Shown here: in pieces, positions 16,428 to 25,432 of the stretch
Layout: every line of letters begins with the position of its first letter
Position numbering within the stretch: the first letter of the stretch is position 1
From: CAYZXU01 sp964482535
GTDB lineage: Bacteria; Desulfobacterota; Desulfobacteria; Desulfobacterales; BuS5
NCBI GenBank assembly: GCA_964482535.1
Contig: CAYZXU010000007.1
Coordinates: 1 to 41,447, forward strand
DNA length: 41,447 nucleotides
Direction: 5' to 3'
Program-made: the position numbers and the translations under genes
Notes under the pieces: generated by a model
What the model was told of the DNA's origin: nothing
What the model saw: only the letters and a program-made list of their open reading frames with translations
The model's database searches: none

Positions 16428-16611
16428 TCACACCCCATGAACTATTTGTTTTTCAGGAGTTTCCAAATTTTTCAAACTTTTTTAAAAACCCTTATGTATC
16501 AAGATCTCGGCGCATATTTTCCCCAAAAATCCCTCAACTTGGGTTAAATTGTTTTAAGAAATTTTATTTGTGCCTCTTCCCGGGTTCAGGCGCTATTTGC
16601 TTTGCGATAAT

Positions 16612-19600
16612 TCAATACAACCATACCCTCAGCATTGAGAGCAGTTTATCGGCATCCACAGGCTTGGACAGGTAATCGCTGGCACCGGATTTGATACATT
16701 TTTTCCGATCCCCTTTCATGGCTTTTGCCGTAAGTGCGATTATTGGCGTTTTGCTGATCTTGGTAGCCATCTTTCTTATCTCTTTCATAGCTGTGTATCC
16801 GTCCATTACAGGCATCATGATATCCATGAGTACAAGATCGGTATCCGGATTCTCCTTAAGTTTGGCAAGAGATTCCTTACCGTTATTGGCAACGATTATT
16901 TTTATCCCTTTTTCTTCAAGAATATTCATGAGAGCGAAAACATTTCGCATATCATCATCCACGATCAGTATTTTTTTGTTTTCCAGGATGGCTTCCCTGT
17001 CATGAATTATTCTGAGTATTGCCCTTTTTTCCTCCGGCAGGTCAGCCTCAACCCTATGGAGAAAAAGAGTGGTTTCATCAAGGAGTTTTTCACGGGATTT
17101 TGTGCCTTTTATGACAATTCTTTCTGAAAAATTGTCAAGCATTGCCCGCTCATCAAAACTTAAATCCTTTGCTGAATAGATAATAACCGGAGAATGCAAG
17201 TCTTCTTTTTGTCTCAACTCGATCAGAAGCTCCATTCCGGGCATATCAGGCAGGTCAAGATCAAAAACTATACAGTCGAAATCTTTTTCCTTAATAAGAA
17301 CCCTTGCCTCTTGTCCAGTTGACGCTATCGTTACTTTGAGCATGTCGTCTCTAAGAATGTTTGTGATCAGTTGTTGCGTAGCCTTTTCCTCTTCCACCAC
17401 CAGTACGTCTTTTATCTTTTTTGAAAGAACACGCTCTATCCTGGCAAAGGCGTGATCCAGATTTTCCATTGTTACAGGTTTTGTAAAATAACCCATCGCA
17501 CCCATCCGCATGGGTTCAAGGGTTTGGTCTGAAGCGGAAATCACATGAACCGGGATATGTCTCGTTAAGAGGTTCGTTTTAAGCCGTAAAATAACGCCTT
17601 GTCCATCTATTCCAGGAAGCCCCATATCCAGTATGATTCCATCCGGAGAGTAGTAGCCCGTCATATAAAGACCGATTTCCCCTGATTCCGCCACAAGGGT
17701 TTTAAAACCTTTTTCCCTTGCCACATCCCGAAGAATTTTGGCAAATTTCGGATCATCCTCTATAATCAAAATTGAACGGGATTCAGGAGTAATGGTTTTC
17801 CTGTCATCAGGGATATATTCATCTTGAGAGCCTGGGGAGAGTTGAGAGTGCTGAGGCTTTGGTTTGTTTGTATCGAACTCGTTTTGTTCAGGCTCTGTTG
17901 ATTTGTCTGCCATTATTTCAGGAATGCACAGGGTAAAAACACTGCCTTCCCCCTCACTGCTTGAAAGCTTAAGGTCGCCGCCTAAAAGATTGGCATACTC
18001 GCGGGAAATGGAAAGACCCAGCCCTGTTCCGCCGTAATTACGGCTGATTGATCCGTCTGCCTGCTTAAAGGCTTGAAACACAATGTCCTGTTTATCTTCA
18101 GGGATGCCGTGTCCTGTGTCTTTCACCATAAACGCAATGGTCTTATCGGTAGTGGAAGCATTTTTTACAGTTCCAGGGCGGCAGACCTCAAGGGTGACAC
18201 TTCCTTTGTCCGTAAATTTGAATGCATTGGACAATAGATTTTTTAAAATCTGGGACAGGTGCTGAACGTCTGTCCGTATAATTGGCGGCAGTGTTTCTGA
18301 AATGACGGTATGAAACTCAATCCCTTTTTCTTCCGCAACCGGTTTAAAATTTCTTTCCATGGCTCTTGTAATATCTTTTAAGAGTGTGTCTTCCGGTTTA
18401 AGAACCATATGGCCTGCCTCAATCTTGGTGAGATCCAGGACATCATTGATTAAGTTTAATAGCTCATTCCCCGATGTGTGAACCGTATCGGCGCACTCCA
18501 CCTGTTTTTCGGTCAGGTTGCCGTCCCTGTTGTCAGCAAGATGTTTTGACAGCAGGAGAATGCTGTTTAGAGGTGTTCTTAGTTCATGGGACATATTGGA
18601 TAGAAATTCTGATTTATACCTGCCTGCAGCCTCAAGGTCGTCAGCTTTTTTCTCTATGGTTCTTTTTGTCTGTTCGATTAAAATATTCTGTTTTTGTATT
18701 TCATTTTTTTGGACTTCAAGTTTCGCCGTCTGTTCCTCAAGCTCAGAAGACTGCGTGGTCAGTGCGTCGTTGGTTTGCCGCAGTTCTTCCTGCTGGGTCT
18801 GGAGTTCGGTCTCTGATATTTTCAGGGATTTTGTCTGTTTTTCGAGGGTTTCATTGGTTTGCCGCAGTTCTTCCTGCTGTACTTCAAGTTCCTCTGTCTG
18901 GACCTGGGATTTTTCCAGCAAATTCTGCACCTGAATGTGGGCAAGGATTCCCTTAACGGAAATTGCAATCTGCTCACAAGCAAGATCGAGAAACTTTAAA
19001 GTTTTTTCAGAAAGCGGTTTAATGTAGCCCAGTTCAATAACGCCGAAAACTTCATTGTCGTGGATAAACGGTTCGACTATAATACAGTGGGGTCTTGTTC
19101 CTCCAAGACCTGACTGAACCGTGATATAGTCCTCAGGCACGTTGGTAAGTATGATGCGCTGTTTTTCCAGGGCAGCCTGCCCCACCAGGCCCTGTCCAAA
19201 ATCAAATTCATTTGAAAGATGCTTTCGGGTGGAAAAGGCGTAACTCCCTGTCAACCTGAGGCGTTGGGTGTCCTTAACTATGTATATGGCGCCGATATCG
19301 GCATTTAGATACCTGGCAAGAAATGTTATAATGATGCGACTTATTTCCGGAATGTCAAAAATTCCGGTCGTGTCGGTGGTAAGCTTCATCCGGCCGGTTT
19401 TGAACCAGTCCTGAAGTATGTTTTCATCTTTGGTGTTTTTAAGAGATTCCATCATGGTATTGAAGGAAACCGCAAGAGTGCCGATCTCGTTTTTAGTGTT
19501 TATTTTAACAGGCTGAGTAAAATCACCCTGTTTCACTCTTTTTGCGCCTGAAGAGAGAAGAAGCAGTGGCTGGATAAGGCGTCTTGCCAGCATCAGTGTA

Positions 19601-20664
19601 ATAATGAGGACCATAAGTACTGTCAGGCTGACCACGGTGACCAAGGTGCTGCGGAGGGTGGTAGTTTCGGCAAAAGCTTCTTTTTCATCGATCTCGACCA
19701 CAACACTGAAATACACATCCTGAATTTTAAAATAATGGTGGACACCAAGAACCGGCCGACCGTGAGCTCCCCGGTAAACAAAGGCGGCATGTTTCACCTC
19801 CTTAATGGATATATTTTTATTAAGCTGCTGTTTTATAAGTTTTGTCTGATCCGTGAGGATCTTTTCTTTTATCAGATTTTTTTTCCTGTTCAGAACTGAT
19901 TCAGACCTCAATCTAAGATCAGCACCCACAAGGTAGGTCTCTGCTGTTTGACCCAGACCGGTTTTTGTCTGCATTATGCGGTTGATGGGGTTGATGGGAA
20001 ACTGAAAAGCCATTGTCCCGACTATGTCTCCATCTCGGTTCATAACCGGGTAAGTAAGAAAACCGAAAATCCGGTTTTTTGAAGGTTCGTATCTTTCGTA
20101 ATCGGAAAAAACCAGTTTGCCGCTTTCAAGCGACTTTTTGACTGTTTTTGCGAATTTTGAAGAACTGTATTTGCCGGTAAAAAGATTGGTGCCAAGGTCA
20201 TATTCACCCGCCACAGCAAAAAGGATATCACCATTTTTACTGATCAGAAAAATATCGTGATAATTATACGCCCTGCGGAATTTTTTTATATCCGAGGCAA
20301 ATTCATCAACGATAGCAGTCCATCCATAGGATTTAACAAATGCTTCAAGGGGTTTGCCGGATGTTTTATAAGCGTTTGCCAGCTCTTCCAAAAGCCGTGT
20401 GTTTGAATCTGTTTCAGCCTGGTGCTTAAGATCAGCCAGCATGCCTTCAAAATAGGCATTGATCTCCCGCGTCTTTAGTATTGCTGTTGTTTTTAAAGCT
20501 ATTTCTGTTTTCTTTTTAAGACTGTTTCTGGCATTCGGGTAGCCGATTGCAATTACCAGGACCATGGGAATCAGGGCAAACATCAAAAAAATTATTGAAA
20601 GCGTTCTGCCAAGGCCGAAAGATAGTCGTATTTTTGCTTTTTCCTTTGAAACGTCTTGCTTCAC
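16612..20664 (-). CDS. Membrane hybrid histidine kinase with three receiver domains
   Basis: Senses an extracytoplasmic signal and starts a phosphorelay. The 1350-residue protein has TM1 (about 17-39), a large periplasmic Cache-like sensor, TM2 (about 338-360), HAMP, a GAF domain (about 440-585), a long coiled coil (about 590-680) with two near-identical units containing Q-Q-E-E-L-R-Q-T-N, then HisKA with H693 in S-H-E-L-R-T-P and an ATPase domain with N-A-F-K-F and D-T-G-H-G-I. Three receivers follow (starting near 967, 1090 and 1229); each has its Asp (I-L-D-M-G-L-P, V-F-D-L-D-L-P, L-M-D-I-M-M-P), although the second has E-E-E for the usual acidic pair. The start is GTG 20664, preceded by AGGGG. 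Neighbours cheR, cheB and a GGDEF regulator are likely partners. Confidence 0.92.
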   Translation of the reverse strand: MKQDVSKEKAKIRLSFGLGRTLSIIFLMFALIPMVLVIAIGYPNARNSLKKKTEIALKTTAILKTREINAYFEGMLADLKHQAETDSNTRLLEELANAYKTSGKPLEAFVKSYGWTAIVDEFASDIKKFRRAYNYHDIFLISKNGDILFAVAGEYDLGTNLFTGKYSSSKFAKTVKKSLESGKLVFSDYERYEPSKNRIFGFLTYPVMNRDGDIVGTMAFQFPINPINRIMQTKTGLGQTAETYLVGADLRLRSESVLNRKKNLIKEKILTDQTKLIKQQLNKNISIKEVKHAAFVYRGAHGRPVLGVHHYFKIQDVYFSVVVEIDEKEAFAETTTLRSTLVTVVSLTVLMVLIITLMLARRLIQPLLLLSSGAKRVKQGDFTQPVKINTKNEIGTLAVSFNTMMESLKNTKDENILQDWFKTGRMKLTTDTTGIFDIPEISRIIITFLARYLNADIGAIYIVKDTQRLRLTGSYAFSTRKHLSNEFDFGQGLVGQAALEKQRIILTNVPEDYITVQSGLGGTRPHCIIVEPFIHDNEVFGVIELGYIKPLSEKTLKFLDLACEQIAISVKGILAHIQVQNLLEKSQVQTEELEVQQEELRQTNETLEKQTKSLKISETELQTQQEELRQTNDALTTQSSELEEQTAKLEVQKNEIQKQNILIEQTKRTIEKKADDLEAAGRYKSEFLSNMSHELRTPLNSILLLSKHLADNRDGNLTEKQVECADTVHTSGNELLNLINDVLDLTKIEAGHMVLKPEDTLLKDITRAMERNFKPVAEEKGIEFHTVISETLPPIIRTDVQHLSQILKNLLSNAFKFTDKGSVTLEVCRPGTVKNASTTDKTIAFMVKDTGHGIPEDKQDIVFQAFKQADGSISRNYGGTGLGLSISREYANLLGGDLKLSSSEGEGSVFTLCIPEIMADKSTEPEQNEFDTNKPKPQHSQLSPGSQDEYIPDDRKTITPESRSILIIEDDPKFAKILRDVAREKGFKTLVAESGEIGLYMTGYYSPDGIILDMGLPGIDGQGVILRLKTNLLTRHIPVHVISASDQTLEPMRMGAMGYFTKPVTMENLDHAFARIERVLSKKIKDVLVVEEEKATQQLITNILRDDMLKVTIASTGQEARVLIKEKDFDCIVFDLDLPDMPGMELLIELRQKEDLHSPVIIYSAKDLSFDERAMLDNFSERIVIKGTKSREKLLDETTLFLHRVEADLPEEKRAILRIIHDREAILENKKILIVDDDMRNVFALMNILEEKGIKIIVANNGKESLAKLKENPDTDLVLMDIMMPVMDGYTAMKEIRKMATKISKTPIIALTAKAMKGDRKKCIKSGASDYLSKPVDADKLLSMLRVWLY

Positions 20665-21106
20665 GGTAGTTATCCCCTGGTAATCTTTTTGGAAAAGTTT
20701 TCATCTGCCAATGCTTCAACGTATATTAAGCAATATGTATGCCAGTTGAAATGGATATCTTCCTGGAAAATAAATGAGCCAGAAATATAAGTTATTTCAA
20801 TAGGTTAAGCCTTGATTTAAAAGAACCTGAGCCGATTTCAAGATGTTCAATTTCGTTGGAGGTCAAGAAAGGCAAAATTTCATATCCTATTGAATATACT
20901 ATGTATTTATAAAATAGTTGTCGAACTTGGGTTAAATGTAAAAGTTGCCTTACTATGACCTCGATTTTGTGTGACCGACGGAATTGTGTCGAAAGATGCA
21001 CTACTTTACTTGGATGGCCAATTACTATAAAAAACTGTTGTAAAAGAATAACTGCAAGATATATGATTTAATAATCAAAAAATAATATGAAAAGGATGAA
21101 TATCTT
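20665..21106. other. Intergenic stretch without a supported gene (442 bp)
   Basis: Lies between the divergent hybrid-kinase gene and the HAD gene. It contains an open frame on the minus strand (20792-21001, 69 codons) and a short one on the plus strand, but neither has a ribosome binding site, recognisable motif or good codon pattern. No clear hairpin, repeat array or RNA gene was seen. It probably holds the promoters of the two flanking genes; the AT-rich last 60 bases are the likely site for the HAD gene. Confidence 0.4.
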
Positions 21107-21577
21107 ATGATTGAAGTAACAATTCCGGGGTATAAAAATGTTGAAATAAAACATGTTGTTTTAGATTATAACGGAACAATTGCCTGTGACGGGAAAATTC
21201 TTGAAGGTGTCGAGGAGGCCTTTGAGATTCTTTCAGATAAGCTTCAAATTCATATTATCACTGCAGATACATTCGGTAAGGCAAAAGACGAACTGTCGAA
21301 TATGCCTGTCAGCTTGTCAGTGCTTTCACAGAACCATCAGGCAAACAAAAAACTTGATTATATAAATAACCTGGGCGCTGAGCTTACAGTCTGTATAGGT
21401 AACGGCAGAAACGACCGTAAAATGTTAAAAAAAGCTGTGATAGGAATTGCGTTGATTCAGGAAGAAGGCGCATCTGTTGATACTCTGATGGCAGCAGATA
21501 TTGTATGCAAAGATATTCTTTCAGCTCTTAAGCTTCTTGTTAATACCAGAAGGCTGATTGCAACCCTGAGGTCTTAA
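21107..21577 (+). CDS. Small HAD-family protein (soluble P-type ATPase-like)
   Basis: The 156-residue protein has a HAD core: motif I L-D-Y-N-G-T-I with nucleophile D20, motif II T in I-T-A-D-T, and motif IV G-N-G-R-N-D near residue 100. The second Asp usual in phosphatases (DxD) is N22, and the order D-Y-N-G-T looks like the D-K-T-G-T phosphorylation loop of P-type ATPases; this fits the family of soluble P-type-ATPase-like proteins. No cap domain and no membrane segment. Function is probably phosphoryl-transfer or regulation, substrate unknown. Its 3' end overlaps the convergent RNase D gene by 57 bases. Confidence 0.8.
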   Translation: MIEVTIPGYKNVEIKHVVLDYNGTIACDGKILEGVEEAFEILSDKLQIHIITADTFGKAKDELSNMPVSLSVLSQNHQANKKLDYINNLGAELTVCIGNGRNDRKMLKKAVIGIALIQEEGASVDTLMAADIVCKDILSALKLLVNTRRLIATLRS

Positions 21578-22726
21578 TAGACTTACTATTTCACATCCGA
21601 ATTCTGTTATCTGCCATTTTCTTATATAATTAATGCTGTAAAAGTCTTCTATCCTTGCAGGATTATGTATGGCAATTGACTTGATAAGTGCATTATTACA
21701 TAATATTCCGGCAGTTATCTCATATTGACTGCTTTTTGAATCCCGCCAGGCTTTTAATGCTTTTATCCTTTGGAGTATTGAAGGTTTCAGCGTGGCGGAA
21801 CGTTTTTTCGGATAAACAGGAAGACTGTTTTCCGGTATCTTTAAATTTTTTTTTATGATTTGCACAAGTTCTTCGCCGTATATGCTGACCTGCTTTTTAC
21901 TTAAAATCTTTGTGTTTTCCAGAATCCTGATGGATTCAGGGCTTGACCTGGCAATATTTAACATAGAGGCATTATTTATAATTTTGTAAAGAGGCTTGTC
22001 TTTTTGCTGTGCAATTTTTAATCTGAATTGAAGAATCGCTTCAAGAACAGCAAGATGTTTTGGAGAAAGTTTGCCTGCCCCTTTGATTTTTAAATATAAG
22101 GGGCTTTGGAAGGGCGGGTTACATCTCACTTTGCTTAAAATTTCACATTCTTCCAAAACCCAGCTCAGACGTTTTTTTTCTTTTAGTTTCTTTTTAAAAA
22201 TTTCAACCAGCAAAATCAGGTATTTTACATCATTTGCAGCATACTCAATCATCTCTTCGGGCAGGGGCCTTTGGGACCAGTCTTTTTTCTGGTATTTTTT
22301 ATCAAGGTCAATGTTGAAATATTTTTTTACAAGTGCATCCAGACCGGTTTTTTCTATCCCAAGAAACATTCCAGCAAGCTGGGTGTCAAAAAGACCGTTT
22401 ATTATAATACCGAAATCCCTGTGCAGGGAACGTATATCGTAATCGGAGCCGTGGAATATCTTTATAATATCATGGCTAAAGAATATGGGCTTTAAGATTG
22501 ACAGGTCATGAACCTGCAGGGGATCTATTACAACGTTCAAATTTGTTGCAGACATTTGAATCAGGCAGACTTTTTCTTTAAAATGATACATTGAGTCTGC
22601 TTCAAGATCGACCCCGATAATTTTTTGACCTTCTATTTTTTCTGCAAAAGCTTCAAGTTTTTCCTGCGTATCTATTATCCTGCGGCTTTCATTTTTGTAA
22701 TCTTTATTTTTTTTCTTGACCGACAA
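21521..22726 (-). CDS. rnd: Ribonuclease D
   Basis: 3'-5' exoribonuclease that trims tRNA and other stable RNA ends. In the 401-residue protein the DEDDy exonuclease motifs are G-V-D-L-E-A-D (ExoI), H-G-S-D-Y-D-I-R-S-L (ExoII) and Y-A-A-N-D-V-K-Y-L (ExoIII); the HRDC domain follows at about 215-290 and an additional C-terminal helical region completes the typical RNase D layout. It begins at TTG 22726 with AAGG nine bases upstream. It is divergent from thrS and convergent with the HAD gene; the last 19 codons overlap that gene on the other strand, so the extreme C-terminus may be poorly conserved. Confidence 0.93.
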   Translation of the reverse strand: MSVKKKNKDYKNESRRIIDTQEKLEAFAEKIEGQKIIGVDLEADSMYHFKEKVCLIQMSATNLNVVIDPLQVHDLSILKPIFFSHDIIKIFHGSDYDIRSLHRDFGIIINGLFDTQLAGMFLGIEKTGLDALVKKYFNIDLDKKYQKKDWSQRPLPEEMIEYAANDVKYLILLVEIFKKKLKEKKRLSWVLEECEILSKVRCNPPFQSPLYLKIKGAGKLSPKHLAVLEAILQFRLKIAQQKDKPLYKIINNASMLNIARSSPESIRILENTKILSKKQVSIYGEELVQIIKKNLKIPENSLPVYPKKRSATLKPSILQRIKALKAWRDSKSSQYEITAGILCNNALIKSIAIHNPARIEDFYSINYIRKWQITEFGCEIVSLLRPQGCNQPSGINKKLKS

Positions 22727-22836
22727 TACTCTTTACCTTATCAATTTATAGACAATGCATATTTTTTTACGGGTGTTATAAATCCACCCGATATATTAAT
22801 TAACCATAACAACTTAATCCGGTGTAATAAAAAACA

Positions 22837-24747
22837 ATGATAAACATAACACTTCCTGATGGTAATATAAAGACTTTTGATTTTATCCCCACAGGCCTTG
22901 ATGTTGCAAAAAGCATTTCAGAAGGTCTGGCGCGAAATACTGTTGCAATGCAGATTGACTCCGAGCTTGTTGATTTAAGCTGCGAAATAAAAAAAGATTC
23001 ACAGATAAGGCTTATAACAAATAGAGACGATGAGGCCCTGGAGATTTTGCGTCACAGCTCTGCTCATATAATGGCCCAGGCCATACAAAAGCTTTATAAG
23101 GAGGCAAAGCTTACCATAGGCCCTGTGGTTGAGGACGGTTTTTATTACGATATTGACATGGAGCCTGTTTCTGAAGACGATTTTGAAAAAATCGAAGCTG
23201 AGATTAAAAAAATAATAAAACAGAAACTTCCATTTAAAAGAAGAGAGGTTTCTAAAGCCGAAGCAATGGAGCTTTATAAAGACGAACCATATAAACTTGA
23301 AATGATATCGGAACTCGAAGACGGCACAATATCTTTATATGAGCAGGGAGACTTTACGGATCTATGCAGGGGCCCGCATATTCCCCATACAGGGTTTGTA
23401 AAAGCTTTTAAGCTGATGAAGGTTTCCGGGGCATACTGGCGGGCGGACCAGACAAATGCCCAGCTTCAGAGAATATATGGAACTGCTTTTTTTGATAAAA
23501 AAGAGTTGAAAAAACATTTAAACTTTCTGGAGGAAGCAAGAAAAAGAAATCACAGAAAAATCGGCATTGCAATGGACCTTTTCAGTTTTCATGATGAGGC
23601 GCCGGGGATGCCTTTTTTCCATGCAAAGGGTATGGAGATATGGAACGTACTGCTGGATTACTGGAGAAAAGAGCACAGAGCCGCAGGTTATGTGGAGACA
23701 AAAACCCCCATAATGCTTGCCAGATCTTTATGGGAGCAAAGCGGGCACTGGGAAAATTACAGAGAAAACATGTACACATCCTTTGTTGATGATTTAGAAT
23801 ATGCAATAAAACCCATGAACTGCCCCGGCGGCATGCTTCTATACAGGATGAAACCCCATTCTTATAAAACTTTACCTGTGAGGGCTGGGGAAATAGGTCT
23901 TGTGCACAGGCATGAATTAAGCGGCGTGCTTTCAGGTCTGTTCAGGGTCAGGGCTTTTCATCAGGATGACGCTCATATTTTTATGACTCCCGAACAGATT
24001 GAAGACGAAATTCTTGGTGTTTTAAAACTTGTGGAACGTATATACTCCACGTTTGGACTTGGGTTCCATCTGGAGCTGTCAACACGCCCGAAAAAATCAA
24101 TAGGAACTGACGCACAGTGGGAAGTCGCAACTTCAGGTTTGAAGTCGGCGCTTGATTTATACGGCATGGACTATAAAATCAATGAGGGGGACGGTGCCTT
24201 TTACGGGCCTAAAATAGATGTGCACATAAAAGATGCTCTTGGCCGTACCTGGCAATGTGGAACAATACAGCTTGACATGTCTCTTCCTGAAAGATTTAAT
24301 TTGTCATATATTGGAAAAGACAATGAAAAGCACCGTCCGATCATGATACACAGGGTGATTTACGGTTCAATTGAGCGGTTTTTCGGCATACTCATTGAAC
24401 ATTTTGCAGGAAAGTTTCCCCTGTGGCTGGCTCCGGTTCAGGCAGTGATACTTCCAATAAACGACGAGCTTATTCCATATGCAAATTCGGTAAAAAATGA
24501 CCTTGAAAAAAATGGACTGCGTATTGAAATTGACGGCAGATCCGAGAGCCTGAATAAAAAAATCAGAGAGGCTCAGATTAATAACATCCCCCTTATACTC
24601 ACCATTGGAAAAAAAGAGCAGGAAACCGGAAACCTTTCCGTGAGAACCCTTGATGGAAAAGTTAAATATGGAGTTGCCAGGGAGATATTTTTAAAAACAG
24701 TCACCACGCATATTGAAAAAAGAATTATGGAACCGGATATTTTCTGA
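22837..24747 (+). CDS. thrS: Threonine-tRNA ligase
   Basis: Charges tRNA-Thr. The 636-residue protein has the full bacterial architecture: TGS domain (1-62), editing domain with H-S-S-A-H-I-M-A-Q and C-R-G-P-H, class II catalytic core with the zinc Cys in M-N-C-P-G-G, R-H-E-L-S-G, R-V-R-A-F-H-Q-D-D-A-H, and the C-terminal anticodon-binding domain beginning F-P-L-W-L-A-P-V-Q. The ATG at 22837 has only a weak Shine-Dalgarno match. In many bacteria thrS is followed by infC; here it is followed by two small genes instead. No T-box or other leader structure was evident. Confidence 0.98.
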   Translation: MINITLPDGNIKTFDFIPTGLDVAKSISEGLARNTVAMQIDSELVDLSCEIKKDSQIRLITNRDDEALEILRHSSAHIMAQAIQKLYKEAKLTIGPVVEDGFYYDIDMEPVSEDDFEKIEAEIKKIIKQKLPFKRREVSKAEAMELYKDEPYKLEMISELEDGTISLYEQGDFTDLCRGPHIPHTGFVKAFKLMKVSGAYWRADQTNAQLQRIYGTAFFDKKELKKHLNFLEEARKRNHRKIGIAMDLFSFHDEAPGMPFFHAKGMEIWNVLLDYWRKEHRAAGYVETKTPIMLARSLWEQSGHWENYRENMYTSFVDDLEYAIKPMNCPGGMLLYRMKPHSYKTLPVRAGEIGLVHRHELSGVLSGLFRVRAFHQDDAHIFMTPEQIEDEILGVLKLVERIYSTFGLGFHLELSTRPKKSIGTDAQWEVATSGLKSALDLYGMDYKINEGDGAFYGPKIDVHIKDALGRTWQCGTIQLDMSLPERFNLSYIGKDNEKHRPIMIHRVIYGSIERFFGILIEHFAGKFPLWLAPVQAVILPINDELIPYANSVKNDLEKNGLRIEIDGRSESLNKKIREAQINNIPLILTIGKKEQETGNLSVRTLDGKVKYGVAREIFLKTVTTHIEKRIMEPDIF

Positions 24748-24786
24748 TTCGATTTAAAAAACTATTTAAGGAACACATTGAAATAA

Positions 24787-24993
24787 ATGGAAAAAAATGC
24801 AGGAGTTACAACCCATAATATAAAGTGGTGTGATTTGAGATGCGATTGGGCTGACTTTTCCCATGTGGACTCATTAGATGGAAGCTGCAGCACATTTTTA
24901 TCATTATGGTGCAAAAAGCTGAAAAAACATGTGACAAAAAATTCTCCCTGTGAAGTAGATTACGGAATGAGAAGACCAACAACAGGCATATAA
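24787..24993 (+). CDS. Small cysteine-rich conserved hypothetical protein
   Basis: A 68-residue protein with five cysteines (15, 19, 34, 42 and 55) in the pattern W-C-D-L-R-C-D-W ... D-G-S-C-S-T-F ... W-C-K-K-L ... S-P-C-E. The spacing suggests a metal or Fe-S site. I recall similar short W-C-D-L-R proteins in Desulfobacterota genomes but know no function. It lies 39 bases after thrS and 4 bases before the VanZ-like gene, so all three are likely cotranscribed. AAGGA is 13 bases before the ATG. Confidence 0.65.
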   Translation: MEKNAGVTTHNIKWCDLRCDWADFSHVDSLDGSCSTFLSLWCKKLKKHVTKNSPCEVDYGMRRPTTGI

Positions 24994-24997
24994 AGAG

Positions 24998-25390
24998 ATG
25001 ATGATATCGGCAAAATACAAAATTTTTTTATTATACTGGCTTCCCATAATCTGTTACTGTATATTTATCTTCACCAGGTCATCTCAACCGTCTCCTGAAA
25101 GCATTCCGGATTTGCCCCAGATAGACAAGGCGCTGCATATCGGCGCCTATGCGTTGCTTGGGGCACTTTTTACCCGTGCATATATGACAATCAGTTCAAT
25201 AAACAGAAATACAGCTTTTTTAGTAATCATAAGCATATTATCATCAAGCCTTTACGGATTAAGTGATGAGATTCACCAATACTTTGTGCCATTCAGGGAT
25301 GCTGACCCATTGGATTTTCTTGCCGATACCATCGGCAGTATTATAGGAGTTCAATTTTATATTAAGTTTGATCTGTCAAGATTAATATAA
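24998..25390 (+). CDS. VanZ-like membrane protein
   Basis: The 130-residue protein has the VanZ-like pattern: four hydrophobic segments (about 7-27, 48-66, 70-90 and 108-124), a D-K-A-L-H-I-G-A-Y motif after the first and G-L-S-D-E-I-H-Q-Y-F-V-P with A-D-P-L-D-F-L-A-D near the end. VanZ relatives were named for teicoplanin resistance in enterococci, but most bacterial homologues have no known role. The start is ambiguous: two tandem ATGs follow an AAAGAG directly. It trails thrS and the small Cys-rich gene. Confidence 0.85.
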   Translation: MMISAKYKIFLLYWLPIICYCIFIFTRSSQPSPESIPDLPQIDKALHIGAYALLGALFTRAYMTISSINRNTAFLVIISILSSSLYGLSDEIHQYFVPFRDADPLDFLADTIGSIIGVQFYIKFDLSRLI

Positions 25391-25432
25391 GCTTGAAAAG
25401 TTTCAATAAAGGGTTTTTTACAGGAGGGGATT

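Noticed and set aside
16538..20938. A 14-base string (AACTTGGGTTAAAT) occurs on both sides of the hybrid kinase gene (near 16537 and 20924).
   Set aside because: A few 14-base matches are expected by chance in 41 kb, and the similarity does not extend beyond the 14 bases.
20792..21001. 69-codon minus-strand frame upstream of the hybrid kinase gene.
   Set aside because: No ribosome binding site, no recognisable motif and no convincing coding pattern.
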